Assembly (NCBI GenBank): GCA_029959295.1
Contig: JASCOH010000002.1
Span: 517,997 to 581,996 of the forward strand
Length of the DNA: 64,000 nt
Reading direction: 5' to 3'
Source: Flavobacteriaceae bacterium PS02334
GTDB taxonomy: Bacteria > Bacteroidota > Bacteroidia > Flavobacteriales > Flavobacteriaceae
Shown piece after piece: positions 35,191-44,692 of this stretch. Under the pieces are notes generated by a model. The model was not told the origin of the DNA. It saw only the letters and a list, made by a program, of their open reading frames with translations, and searched no databases. Made by a program: the position numbers and the translations under genes. Numbering within the stretch: the stretch's first letter is position 1; every line of letters begins with the position of its first letter.

Positions 35191-36789
35191 CTAAATAGTT
35201 TTGATCGCCATTATTTTTTCTTCAAAGACTTCCTTAAAATCTGATTTGCTTTTGATTCTTGTTTTGTAAGTATAAATAGTTGAAACAGAAAGCTCTAAGA
35301 AGTCTGCTATTTGATTCGAATCCTGAATTCCCAATCTGTGAAGCGCAAAAATTCGCAATTCGGTATTCAAAAGTTCTCCTTTTTTAATAATGCTTTTATG
35401 ATCAGGAGGAAAAAGCGCATTGAAATCGGTAATAAATGTAGGAAATAACTTCAAGAAAATCATATCAAACTGGTGAAATAAAGTCTCGCGCTCTTTTTTC
35501 ACATCGTATTTTTTCAAGCTTGAAATAACTTCATCCGTCTTTTTAGAAATAATTTTTTGAATCGTACTTTTCTGAATATGGTCAATTTTGTTGATTAAAT
35601 CAGAAGTCGCTTTTATAAAATAAGTAATATATTCTTCCTTGATCGAATTGGCTTCACTCAGGCTGAAATTCATTTCCTGTAGCTTTTCAAAAGACGTAGC
35701 CATTACTTTCTTCGCCGCATTTTTTTCCTTCAATTGTTTAAAAATTACGACCAGAAAAAGAATAATAATAAGAGCCAAAACCGTCAAAAGGATTACGATT
35801 TTCTCAAGCATGTCATTTTTTTCATTGACCTTATTAAGCTGCGCTTTTTCAATAATCGGCAGAATGGACGAAATTTCTATTTTCCGATGCCTGGCGTCAT
35901 AAAAAGTTGCATCGTCCATGGCGAGATTGATATACTTGTTGGCTCTTTCCAAATAGCCCATTTTAAAGAGTTCGTTGGCTAAATTTCGTAGAGCGACGGT
36001 TTCTTTTGTAGCATTTTTCACGTCGGCAATCGCGGCGAGTGTCAAATAATAAACGGCTTTTTTGGTTTCGCCTTTTTCTGAATAAATATAGCCTAGGCTT
36101 GAAGTTGCTATTCCATAATATTCTACAGGAAGCTTGAAATTATTAATCCAATAGCTGAAAGCTTTTTCAGCGCCTTTAAAATCTTGCTGTTTTAATCGCT
36201 TTAAACTTTCTGTAGCCCAGTATTCATTGGTGTTTTTCTCAATTAACGAAAGCGCTTTTTCAAGATATTCATTTCCTTTTTGGATGTAATTTATATTGTA
36301 GCGCTGATCTCTGGTGTAATCAGCCAAATCGTAGTAAGCACGTGCTTTTATGGCATAATATTCATATTGGCTTTTTAATATTAGTTTTGAAGGTTCAATG
36401 CTATTTAAAGTATCAATTGCTTCCTTAAAAAGTCCGGAAGAAAGCAAAACAAAACCTTCTTTTATTCTTGCTTTTGCTAATAATTGCGGATCTTTTAAAG
36501 TAATTGCCTTCGATTTTGCAACCTCCAGATAATAATAAGCAGAATCATATTTGAAAGATTTATACTCTTCAAACAGGGACATATTTTGATTAAAAAGGCT
36601 GTAATTATCTTTGCTCAAAGTTGATTTATGGATGCCTTTTTTCAGCTCATTTATTCGGGCATATTTCTGTTTGACATAAATCTGCTTGTTTTGCAGCGCT
36701 TTTTCCAAGCTGTCAAGTACAGGATTTATATCGTTTGCAAAGAGCGTAAAGTTTGATATAAAAAAGAAAAATACTAATAAGCTACGCAT
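35191..36789 (-). CDS. DUF6377-type membrane-bound transcriptional regulator
   Basis: A 532-residue protein. Signal sequence 1-18, then TPR-like helical repeats to about residue 320 ([40 protein letters not shown]). One membrane helix near 330-350 ([18 protein letters not shown]), a coiled coil, and a C-terminal LuxR-like helix-turn-helix ([37 protein letters not shown]). Proteins of this build in Bacteroidota are encoded beside SusCD loci and control them by sensing periplasmic products. It is divergent from the PUL at 37255, which makes that its probable target. Confidence 0.85.
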   Translation of the reverse strand: MRSLLVFFFFISNFTLFANDINPVLDSLEKALQNKQIYVKQKYARINELKKGIHKSTLSKDNYSLFNQNMSLFEEYKSFKYDSAYYYLEVAKSKAITLKDPQLLAKARIKEGFVLLSSGLFKEAIDTLNSIEPSKLILKSQYEYYAIKARAYYDLADYTRDQRYNINYIQKGNEYLEKALSLIEKNTNEYWATESLKRLKQQDFKGAEKAFSYWINNFKLPVEYYGIATSSLGYIYSEKGETKKAVYYLTLAAIADVKNATKETVALRNLANELFKMGYLERANKYINLAMDDATFYDARHRKIEISSILPIIEKAQLNKVNEKNDMLEKIVILLTVLALIIILFLVVIFKQLKEKNAAKKVMATSFEKLQEMNFSLSEANSIKEEYITYFIKATSDLINKIDHIQKSTIQKIISKKTDEVISSLKKYDVKKERETLFHQFDMIFLKLFPTFITDFNALFPPDHKSIIKKGELLNTELRIFALHRLGIQDSNQIADFLELSVSTIYTYKTRIKSKSDFKEVFEEKIMAIKTI

Positions 36790-37254
36790 CGTTTTTGGTT
36801 TAAAAATCTTTTTAATTTTTGAAATCAGACGTATAATCTTCTTTCATATTAATAATTCATAAAATCTTCTTGGCATTATCTGCTTCATTATTAATTGACT
36901 ATTAAGAGAAGGGGAAATTGGAACGCCTAAAGTTTCAAGATGTTAAATATAATGTAAAATTATACATTCCAATAAATTTTGTAAGTATAAATATGCAATC
37001 GTGAAAAATAGCATCATTTTTTTTGCATATTATCATAATTTGAACTTAAAAAAATCAAAAAATCATCTAAACAAAGCCTTGATTTTCTTAAGTATAACTT
37101 AAATGTATTTATTTTAAAATCAATTAATTAGCCTTAATTCAAACGTTGTAGTATCTTGATTTTTAGTATATGTTTTTTTTTAGAATTCTTTAACGTTTAA
37201 TTTCGTCTTGTTCTTCACAAAGAATATTCAAACTAACAAAAAACACAAAAATTT
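36790..37254. promoter_or_regulatory. Divergent regulatory region between the DUF6377 regulator and the PUL
   Basis: 465 very AT-rich bases without a gene. Two perfect dyads stand out: AATGTA-N6-TACATT at 36951-36968 and TTAAGT-ATA-ACTTAA at 37088-37102. They are candidate operators. No convincing TAnnTTTG box was found before 37255. Confidence 0.45.
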
Positions 37255-37773
37255 ATGAGATGTAAAATTATTTATTTGTTTGCCATCATCAGTTTGCTTG
37301 CAGTAGGGTGCAATGAGCAAGACGACGGCGGTCATGTAGAACCAATAACTATTTATGAAAAAATAAATGGGCAATGGGGATTGATGAATTTGAAAATGGT
37401 TGATGAATTTGCAAAGACAAATGCGATTGAACCAGCTGAACAAAACTTAAGTACTTTATTCAATTTTGAGGATTTTAAAATCAGCTTTAATGTTGACGAT
37501 AAAATGCAACCGACAACTTATCAAGTTTTAGGCGATGTACCGCCTTTATTTGCTCCAAACGGCTATTGGGAACTAAACGCTCCTTTTCAGCAGACAAATG
37601 GCGGCGCGGCAATAATTTATCTGTATAGCGATGCCCAAAAAACGCAGCTTACTGATCAATTGCGCTTGACATCTGTTCCGGGAAGCAACGAAGAAATGGA
37701 GATTCAATTGACAAGAGTTTCTGGCGGAACTGCTTTTGTTTCTTATGTATTTAAATTAAGTGCAATCAACTAA
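37255..37773 (+). CDS. DUF5004-like lipoprotein of the PUL
   Basis: A 172-residue lipoprotein. The signal MRCKIIYLFAIISLLAVGC ends in lipobox AVGC. The mature part is beta-rich, with YEKINGQWGLMNLKMVDEFA near residue 33, the opening typical of DUF5004 and related lipocalin-like PUL lipoproteins, and a C-terminal FVSYVFKLSAIN strand. It probably sits on the cell surface beside the SusCD complex; glycan binding is plausible but not shown. It is the first gene of the locus and lies ten bases before the next. Confidence 0.7.
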   Translation: MRCKIIYLFAIISLLAVGCNEQDDGGHVEPITIYEKINGQWGLMNLKMVDEFAKTNAIEPAEQNLSTLFNFEDFKISFNVDDKMQPTTYQVLGDVPPLFAPNGYWELNAPFQQTNGGAAIIYLYSDAQKTQLTDQLRLTSVPGSNEEMEIQLTRVSGGTAFVSYVFKLSAIN

Positions 37774-37782
37774 TTCAGCGAT

Positions 37783-38862
37783 ATGAAAAAAATTCTACAT
37801 ACAATTTTATTGGTGCTAATGATGGTTCCAAACCTGATTATGGCACAGCAAGACGCTGGAACGATTAGCAAAACATGGTCTTTTCCAGTAGTTTACAAAT
37901 ATAACGAAGAAGTTACTTGGTACTTCGATTTAACAGGAACCACTTTTGCTCCAAATGATAATGTCTACCTTTGGATTTGGTCGCCATCTGAGCCAGATGC
38001 AGGTCATTTTGACAATTCTTCTGAATTTGCAAAACTGACTTTCGTTGAAGGAATGACTTGGAAAATGACCTTGACGCCAACGACTTATTTTTCAATGACT
38101 CAAGAAGCAATCGCTTCTAGCGCAGGTTTTTGGTACCGATTGAAAGACAAGACGGGAACAAAACAAACCGGCGTTGCACAAATTGCCTACACCGATTTTT
38201 CTTCTTTTTACACGGCTAATGAGATGATCAAATCTTATCCTGCACAGCCCGTTATCAATCAAGGCGTAAGTATTTTGTTCAACTCAAATTTAGTTGCAGG
38301 ATTCCAAAGTGCTTCAGAAGTGCATTTCCACAGCGGACTAAATAATTGGGATGTCAAAGTGGAATACCAAGCTTGGATTCCAGAAAGCGTTCAAAAAACG
38401 AAGATGAAAAACCTTGGAAACGGCTTCTATAAAATGGATTTAGTTCCGTCAGAATATTATGCCACAGTTGACGGCTATGTCATGGAAAATATTGTCTTTT
38501 TGATGGTTGCTGACAATTGGGCGGCAACTACTCCTGATCAAATTATTCATGCCGGAGAATATGTTGCGCCGCCGCCGCCAGATTTCAGATTTTTTCCTTT
38601 GAATATCAGCAAGAGAGACTTTTTAGGAATTATCAGAAAAAATAATGAGCCTGGAGTTACAAAGCTTCTTTACACAATTACTGCAAATTCGGTGATTTTG
38701 AATGGAGAATTTACAGGAGGCGTTTCTGAAATCAAAGGATTTGTGAATTTGGTGACAGCTTTGAAAGATGTGCCAAATGTGACTGAAATTCATGTTTTGG
38801 TTAAGGATAATAACAACAGGACTATTTCTGATACTACAATTCCCCTTAAAACGGTAGACTAA
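37783..38862 (+). CDS. PUL surface protein, DUF4961-like or SusE/F-like
   Basis: A 359-residue exported protein with a signal peptide (MKKILHTILLVLMMVPNLIMAQQ) but no lipobox cysteine. Two beta-domains are apparent: 25-165 (PVVYKYNEEVTWYFDLTGTT, YLWIWSPSEPDAG) and 165-270 (SEVHFHSGLNNWDVKVEYQA). These resemble starch-binding-type modules. The third part (270-359) follows a PPPPD linker. DUF4961 proteins often follow DUF5004 proteins in PULs, so that is the preferred family, from memory and with moderate certainty. A role in binding the target glycan at the surface is inferred from position. Confidence 0.6.
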   Translation: MKKILHTILLVLMMVPNLIMAQQDAGTISKTWSFPVVYKYNEEVTWYFDLTGTTFAPNDNVYLWIWSPSEPDAGHFDNSSEFAKLTFVEGMTWKMTLTPTTYFSMTQEAIASSAGFWYRLKDKTGTKQTGVAQIAYTDFSSFYTANEMIKSYPAQPVINQGVSILFNSNLVAGFQSASEVHFHSGLNNWDVKVEYQAWIPESVQKTKMKNLGNGFYKMDLVPSEYYATVDGYVMENIVFLMVADNWAATTPDQIIHAGEYVAPPPPDFRFFPLNISKRDFLGIIRKNNEPGVTKLLYTITANSVILNGEFTGGVSEIKGFVNLVTALKDVPNVTEIHVLVKDNNNRTISDTTIPLKTVD

Positions 38863-38887
38863 AATTAGCAACTAAAAATTCAATTCA

Positions 38888-41824
38888 ATGAATAATAAAA
38901 ATATAAAAACAGTCCAACATAAAAAGTGGGCCAACTCATCGCTGTTGTTCCTGATTTTCATGCTTTTTCTTTCCGCAGGAATGGCTGCACAGCAAAAAAA
39001 GCTGATTTCAGGTATCGTTTATGACAATGCAGGAAATACTTTGCCAAGCGTTTCTGTTTTAGAATCTGGAACCTCAAACGGAACTTCCACAGATTTAGAC
39101 GGAAAATTCGCTTTGCAAGTAACTACAGGCAATTCAATCATAATTTCTTATGTAGGATATACAAACCAAACTATCGTTGTTGACGCTTCCACAAGCTCAA
39201 ATCTAGATATTCGTTTGGAAGAAAATGCGCAGATGCTTGAAGCTGTTGAACTAGTTTCTATTGGTTATGGAACTATGAAAAAATCAGATTTGACCGGAGC
39301 AATTTCTACCGTAAAAGGAGAAGATTTGGTTAAAGGAGTAATTTCTTCAACTGAACAAGCTCTGCAAGGAAAAGTAGCAGGTTTGACCGTAGTTCAAAGT
39401 ACGGGAGATCCAAGCAGCGGAGCGACTTTAAGACTTCGCGGTGGAACTTCGTTGACGGCAAGCAATAATCCGCTTATTGTTGTTGATGGAATTGCCGGAG
39501 TGGATATCAATATCGTGCAACCTTCTGATATTAAAACAATTGATATCTTGAAAGATGCTTCTGCAACAGCTATTTATGGTTCAAGAGGAGCAAACGGAGT
39601 TATCATCATCACGACAAAAGGCGGTTTGAAAGCAGCAACATCAATCGTTTACAACGGATATATGGGCGTAAGCGAATCTTCAAATCATTTAGACATGCTT
39701 TCTGCAGACCAATGGAGAGGTTATGTGCGCCAAAACGGAATTACAGATGCCATTGATTATGGTGGAAATACAAACTGGCAGAAAGAATTAGAGCGAAAAG
39801 CATTCACGCAATCGCACACAATCAGCATTTCTTCAAGTGGCGAGCAAGGCGGTTTGCGTTCTTCTTTGTCTTATTTGAAAAACGAAGGAATCGTGAAAAC
39901 TACAGGTCTTGAGCGTTTGAGCGCTAACTTGAGCGGTTACCAATATGGTTTAGACAAAGCGGTGAAATTTGACATGGGACTTTTTGCCAATATCGACAAA
40001 TGGAATCCGTTGGATTACAGAATTTTTGAGCGTGCTTTTAACTTGAATCCGACAATTCCAGTTTATGATGCTAATGGAAAATTTACGGAAGTAGGAGGAA
40101 CTTTGAATGAAAATCCGGTTGAGATTTTGACCAACAGACAAGCGGACAACAAAAGAAATCGTGTTTTGGGATATTTTAAAACAGAAGCTAAAATCTTCAC
40201 AGATCTTCAAGCTGTCGTGAATTTATCTTTGGAACACAATGCAATGCAAGGAAATACATACAAGCCTTCTTACGCAGTTATGGAAGGAAGAACGGAAAAC
40301 GGATATGCCCAAAAAACCTACGCAGAATATACAAATGCACAAATCGAAGCGTATTTGAATTATACGAAAACCTTTGGAAAACATACAGTTAACGGTTTGT
40401 TAGGGTATTCTTACCTAGAAAATATTTACGAAGGATTTGGAGCGCAAAGAAGCGGTTTTGAAACAGATCTTTTTGGATACAACAATTTGGGAGCTGGTTA
40501 TTTATACCGACTTGGAGATGTTTATTCGTATAAAGGAAAATCAAATTTGGCTTCTTTCTATGCTAGAGCAAATTATTCTTACGATGGAAAATACATGTTC
40601 ACAGGAACAATCAGAAGAGACGGTTCAAGCCGTTTTGGAGACAATAACAAATGGGGATATTTTCCATCGGCTTCTGTAGCTTGGAAAATTTCAGGTGAAG
40701 AATTCATGAAATCTACTGACAACTGGCTTACAAATTTAAAATTGAGAGCTGGTTATGGAGTTACGGGTAACCAAGACGGAATCGGTGAATACAAATCGTT
40801 ATCAATTTTAGGAGTTGGCCAAGATAGCTATTATGATCCAGCGACGGGAACTTGGAGTTTGGCTTATTCGCCGACGCAAAACCCAAATCCAGACTTGAAA
40901 TGGGAATCTACAGAGCAATTAAACTTAGGTTTAGATTTCAGCCTTTTTAACAGAATTACAGGATCTTTGGAGGTGTATTCTAAAACTACAAAAGATTTAT
41001 TATACACTTATCAGGTACCTCAGCCTCCTTATTTGGTGGGAACAATGCTTGCGAACGTTGGTGAATTGTCTAACAAAGGTATCGAGCTTACGTTGAATGC
41101 AAAAATCATCGACACTGAAAAATTCTCTTGGGATGCCAATTTTACTTTTGCAAAAAACAAGCAGAAAATTGAAAAATTATCAAACAAAGCTTATAAAACA
41201 GATGTAATCTACAGCGGTTCTTTACACGGACTTTCAGGAATGTCAAACCAATTTTCACAAGTTATTGCAGAAGGATATCCAGTTGGAACTTTCTGGGGTA
41301 AAGAAAGTTATGGAACCGATGAAGACGGAAAATTTATCTTGAGCGAAGACGACAGAGCAATCGGAAACGTGCAGCCTGACTTCAGCCTAGGTTTAGGGAT
41401 GAATTTTACCTACAGCGATTTTGATTTCGGATTTACAGGATACGGAATGTTTGGCCAAGATGTCTTGAACGCAACAAACATGATGCTTTACGACACAAAA
41501 AGGCTTCCGGCTTACAATGTTCCAGATGATGCTTTGAACACTGGAATCACTTCGCCTCCGACATTTTCAAGCCACTGGATTGAAGACGCTTCTTTCTTCA
41601 GATTGCAAACGGTGACGATTGGATACACAGTTCCGTTGAAAAACACAAAATCAAAACTGAGATTGTATGCTTTGGGACAAAACTTAGCAGTAATTACAAA
41701 TTACAACGGTGTTGATCCAGAAGTAGACATGAGCGGATTGGCAAATCCTGGAATCGACAGATTTAACAATTATCCAAGACCAAGAACAATCTCATTCGGA
41801 TTGAATTTCACACTAGGAAACTAA
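38888..41824 (+). CDS. SusC/RagA-family TonB-dependent glycan importer
   Basis: A 978-residue receptor. Signal peptide about 17-36 (MLFLSAGMAAQQ), carboxypeptidase-like domain 37-115 (ISGIVYDNAGNTLPSVSVL), TonB box region near 120 (VSIGYGTMKKSDLTGAIS), plug with LRLRGGTSLTASNNPLIVVD and KDASATAIYGSRGANGVIII, which are the SusC hallmarks, and a C-terminal barrel ending TISFGLNFTLGN. With the SusD protein two bases downstream it forms the outer-membrane pedal-bin transporter that takes up oligosaccharides. Energy comes from TonB-ExbBD, not encoded here. Confidence 0.96.
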   Translation: MNNKNIKTVQHKKWANSSLLFLIFMLFLSAGMAAQQKKLISGIVYDNAGNTLPSVSVLESGTSNGTSTDLDGKFALQVTTGNSIIISYVGYTNQTIVVDASTSSNLDIRLEENAQMLEAVELVSIGYGTMKKSDLTGAISTVKGEDLVKGVISSTEQALQGKVAGLTVVQSTGDPSSGATLRLRGGTSLTASNNPLIVVDGIAGVDINIVQPSDIKTIDILKDASATAIYGSRGANGVIIITTKGGLKAATSIVYNGYMGVSESSNHLDMLSADQWRGYVRQNGITDAIDYGGNTNWQKELERKAFTQSHTISISSSGEQGGLRSSLSYLKNEGIVKTTGLERLSANLSGYQYGLDKAVKFDMGLFANIDKWNPLDYRIFERAFNLNPTIPVYDANGKFTEVGGTLNENPVEILTNRQADNKRNRVLGYFKTEAKIFTDLQAVVNLSLEHNAMQGNTYKPSYAVMEGRTENGYAQKTYAEYTNAQIEAYLNYTKTFGKHTVNGLLGYSYLENIYEGFGAQRSGFETDLFGYNNLGAGYLYRLGDVYSYKGKSNLASFYARANYSYDGKYMFTGTIRRDGSSRFGDNNKWGYFPSASVAWKISGEEFMKSTDNWLTNLKLRAGYGVTGNQDGIGEYKSLSILGVGQDSYYDPATGTWSLAYSPTQNPNPDLKWESTEQLNLGLDFSLFNRITGSLEVYSKTTKDLLYTYQVPQPPYLVGTMLANVGELSNKGIELTLNAKIIDTEKFSWDANFTFAKNKQKIEKLSNKAYKTDVIYSGSLHGLSGMSNQFSQVIAEGYPVGTFWGKESYGTDEDGKFILSEDDRAIGNVQPDFSLGLGMNFTYSDFDFGFTGYGMFGQDVLNATNMMLYDTKRLPAYNVPDDALNTGITSPPTFSSHWIEDASFFRLQTVTIGYTVPLKNTKSKLRLYALGQNLAVITNYNGVDPEVDMSGLANPGIDRFNNYPRPRTISFGLNFTLGN

Positions 41825-41849
41825 AATGATAACTTATAAAATAAAAAAA

Positions 41850-43355
41850 ATGAAAGTCAAAATAATAGCTGCGATAATTGTAAGCGCACTTTTTACTTTT
41901 TCATGTACCGATTTGAACGAAGAATTATATGACAAAGTAGAAGACGGAAATTTTGGAAATACGCCAAATGAAATTGAAGCTCTTGTCGGAGGCGCTTATT
42001 CTTCGCTTAGAGGTTTTGCTGACGGAATTTCAAATTCTTATCCGACTTGTGAATATGTTTTCTTTTTGAATGAAGTGGCTTCTGACGAGGCTACAATTCC
42101 AACAAGAGGAACTGACTGGTATGACGGCGGACGCTATCAAGACGTGCAAAGACACGTTTGGAGAGCCGACAACGGAATGATTTTGTCTGCTTGGCGTTAT
42201 TGCTATGCCGGAATTGCAAAGGTAAATTCAATCATTTACCAAATCGACAAATCAGGATTGAGCAACGAGGCAAAAGCACCGATTTATGCAGAATTGAAAT
42301 CGATCAGAGCTTACTATTATTATCTTCTTTTGGATATGTTTGGCAATGTGCCGATTGTGACAAGCTTTGAAGATCAGTCGCTTCCATCGAATTCAACTCG
42401 TGAGGAAGTGTATAATTTCGTGGAATCTGAATTGTTGGCAGCAGTGCCGCATTTGCGTCCAAACGTAGTATATTCAAAATTTACTAAAAATGTAGCTTAC
42501 TCTTTATTAGCAAGATTATACCTGAATTCTGAGGTTTATGTAGGAAGAGCGCGTTGGCAAGACTGTATTGATATGTGCCAAAATGTTACCGGACATTCAA
42601 TAAACAATGACTATTTCGCAAATTTTGCTACAGAAAATCAAGGTTCTAATGAAATCGTACTGTCGATTCCTTATGATTCAAAAGCAGGAACTGTCGGAAA
42701 TTATCTTTCGTCAATGAGCTGTCATTATTTACAGCGATTTGCCGTTTCTCCAACAGGAGATTATCCTTGGAGCGCAAACGGAATCTCAGCACAGCCAGGC
42801 GTGTATTCGACTTTTGCAGATAATGACAAAAGAAAAAAATCAATGATTGAAGGCGACCAAATCAATCTTTCAACGGGTTCTGTAATTGTAATGGATAGCG
42901 GTGAACCGTTGACATATACTGAAAATATTGTAGATTTTACAAATGCAAAACAAAACGAAGGTGTAAGATTAGGAAAATATGAAATGAAAGCCGGCGAGCA
43001 ATGGGAACGCAGCCATGACTGGGTTTTGATCAGGTATTCTGAAATTTTGATGATGCAGGCTGAATGTTATGTTCGCCTAGGTTCGCCTGGTCTTGCAGCG
43101 CCTTTTGTACAGCAAATTACATCGCGCGCAGGAACTGATATGCCGGCAGTTATCGATCTTAATTTTATTGATAAGGAATTGCTTCGCGAATTTGTTTTTG
43201 AAGGAAGAAGGAGAACTGACAACATCCGATTTGGAACATTCTTCCAGCCTTGGTGGGAAAAAGGAGCGACTCCGAATTACAGAAAAATATATCCGATACC
43301 AACAGCCGTTTTAACAACAAACACCAACTTGGATCAAAATTTCGGATACTTTTAA
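41850..43355 (+). CDS. SusD/RagB-family glycan-binding lipoprotein
   Basis: With ATG 41850 the protein has 501 residues and starts with a lipoprotein signal (MKVKIIAAIIVSALFTFSC, lipobox TFSC). The alternative ATG at 41826 adds eight residues before the signal. SusD features include the N-terminal TPR-like helices (RAYYYYLLLDMFGNVPIVTS near 155), the central LARLYLNSEVYVG, and the C-terminal ILMMQAECYVRLG and RRRTDNIRFGTF. It forms the lid of the SusC transporter and binds the target glycan at the surface. A hairpin follows the gene at 43362. Confidence 0.95.
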   Translation: MKVKIIAAIIVSALFTFSCTDLNEELYDKVEDGNFGNTPNEIEALVGGAYSSLRGFADGISNSYPTCEYVFFLNEVASDEATIPTRGTDWYDGGRYQDVQRHVWRADNGMILSAWRYCYAGIAKVNSIIYQIDKSGLSNEAKAPIYAELKSIRAYYYYLLLDMFGNVPIVTSFEDQSLPSNSTREEVYNFVESELLAAVPHLRPNVVYSKFTKNVAYSLLARLYLNSEVYVGRARWQDCIDMCQNVTGHSINNDYFANFATENQGSNEIVLSIPYDSKAGTVGNYLSSMSCHYLQRFAVSPTGDYPWSANGISAQPGVYSTFADNDKRKKSMIEGDQINLSTGSVIVMDSGEPLTYTENIVDFTNAKQNEGVRLGKYEMKAGEQWERSHDWVLIRYSEILMMQAECYVRLGSPGLAAPFVQQITSRAGTDMPAVIDLNFIDKELLREFVFEGRRRTDNIRFGTFFQPWWEKGATPNYRKIYPIPTAVLTTNTNLDQNFGYF

Positions 43356-43361
43356 TTGTTG

Positions 43362-43408
43362 ATGCCGGCCTTCCCTGTTGAGTTAGTCTTGGAAGGCTGG
43401 CATTTTTA
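43362..43408 (+). terminator. Intercistronic hairpin after susD
   Basis: ATGCCGGCCTTCC and GGAAGGCTGGCAT form a 13-bp stem with one G-T pair and a 16-base loop, followed by TTTTTATT. As a partial terminator it would make SusCD more abundant than the enzymes downstream. Confidence 0.75.
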
Positions 43409-43434
43409 TTGTCAATCATTAATTTGAAGTAACT

Positions 43435-44673
43435 ATGAAAAAATATATCCTGCCTTTGATTTTTGCCGTGATGAGCGTTTCTATTGCACAAAGCTGCAGT
43501 AAGGATGATTCGTCGCCTGCCGAAAATTCATCAGAAATTTTGGCTCCGGTAGCTGTCCAAAAAACAAATTCCACTAAAATTTACATGCACTACATGCCTT
43601 GGTTTGAAACCAAAGAAAGCAGTGGCGACGGGCAGTGGGGCTATCATTGGAAGATGGCGAACAAAAATCCAGACATTATTACCAACGGAAAAAGGGAAAT
43701 CGCGTCGCATTATTATCCACTAATCGGGCCTTATCATTCTGGCGATAAAGAAGTGATTGAAAACCATTTGCTGCTGATGAAATATGCAGGAATTGACGGA
43801 ATTTTAATCGATTGGTATGGAACTTTCGACGTAAATGATTACCGAATGATCAGGGATAATACTGAACAGCTTATCGCAATGCTTGATGAAGTTGGCTTGG
43901 AATATGCAATTGTTTATGAAGATCGATTTTTGCCAAATATTGTCCAAGCGGGAAAATCGCCAACCGTTATCAGCGCCGCAAAAACAGATTTCGCTTATTT
44001 GCAAAGCCATTATTTCAATATGCCAAATTACATAAAAATCAACAATAAGCCTTTGTTATTAAATTTCGGGCCTATAACTTTGACAACGCCAGCCCAATGG
44101 ACAAGCGCTTTTGCAAATTTAGATGTAAAGCCTGCCTTTTTGACGCTATGGCACGAATCTTCAGAAGCTGGAAATAATGCTTCCGGGGAATATTCTTGGG
44201 TGTATCAAGACAATACGCATTTGACAAATTTTTATGCCAATAATCTGCCAAACCTTCCAGTTGCGATGGGAAGCGCTTATCCAGGTTTTAAAGATTATTA
44301 TGCTCAAGGCGGTGGCGGTTCGGCAATTGGATGGACAATTGAGCACAATAACGGAGCTACGCTTGACGAAACTTTGGCTTTGGCAAGAAATGCGAATTTG
44401 AATTACCTGCAATTAATTACTTGGAATGATTTTGGAGAGGGAACGATGTTTGAGCCTACGGTTGAATTCCAGTATTCTTATATTGAAAAAGTAAAGACTT
44501 TCGCCGGAGTTCAGGATTCAGGGAATTTCTTTCCTCAAATCAGCAAGCTTTTTAATTTGAGAAAGCAATTTAAAGGAAATGCTTCCGTTCAAACTAAACT
44601 GGACAAGGCTTTCAATTATTTCGTTTCGATGCAAGGAGACAAAGCCGTTCAGTTGCTCAACGAAATACAATAA
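43435..44673 (+). CDS. GH71/GH99-like glycoside hydrolase lipoprotein
   Basis: A 412-residue lipoprotein (signal with lipobox AQSC, residues 18-21). KIYMHYMPWFETK near 45 and GIDGILIDWYGTFD near 118 are the GH71/GH99-clan barrel motifs. TWNDFGEGTMFEP gives Asp332 and Glu335. Endo-mannosidases of GH99 have Glu-x-x-Glu in this segment (WNEWHEGT), while GH71 alpha-1,3-glucanases keep Asp-x-x-Glu (WNDYGES), as far as I recall. The residues therefore lean to the glucanase side. It would cut the polysaccharide at the surface for uptake by the preceding SusCD pair. The C-terminal 60 residues are helical. Confidence 0.78.
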   Translation: MKKYILPLIFAVMSVSIAQSCSKDDSSPAENSSEILAPVAVQKTNSTKIYMHYMPWFETKESSGDGQWGYHWKMANKNPDIITNGKREIASHYYPLIGPYHSGDKEVIENHLLLMKYAGIDGILIDWYGTFDVNDYRMIRDNTEQLIAMLDEVGLEYAIVYEDRFLPNIVQAGKSPTVISAAKTDFAYLQSHYFNMPNYIKINNKPLLLNFGPITLTTPAQWTSAFANLDVKPAFLTLWHESSEAGNNASGEYSWVYQDNTHLTNFYANNLPNLPVAMGSAYPGFKDYYAQGGGGSAIGWTIEHNNGATLDETLALARNANLNYLQLITWNDFGEGTMFEPTVEFQYSYIEKVKTFAGVQDSGNFFPQISKLFNLRKQFKGNASVQTKLDKAFNYFVSMQGDKAVQLLNEIQ

Positions 44674-44692
44674 TAATAAACCAAAAAATAGA

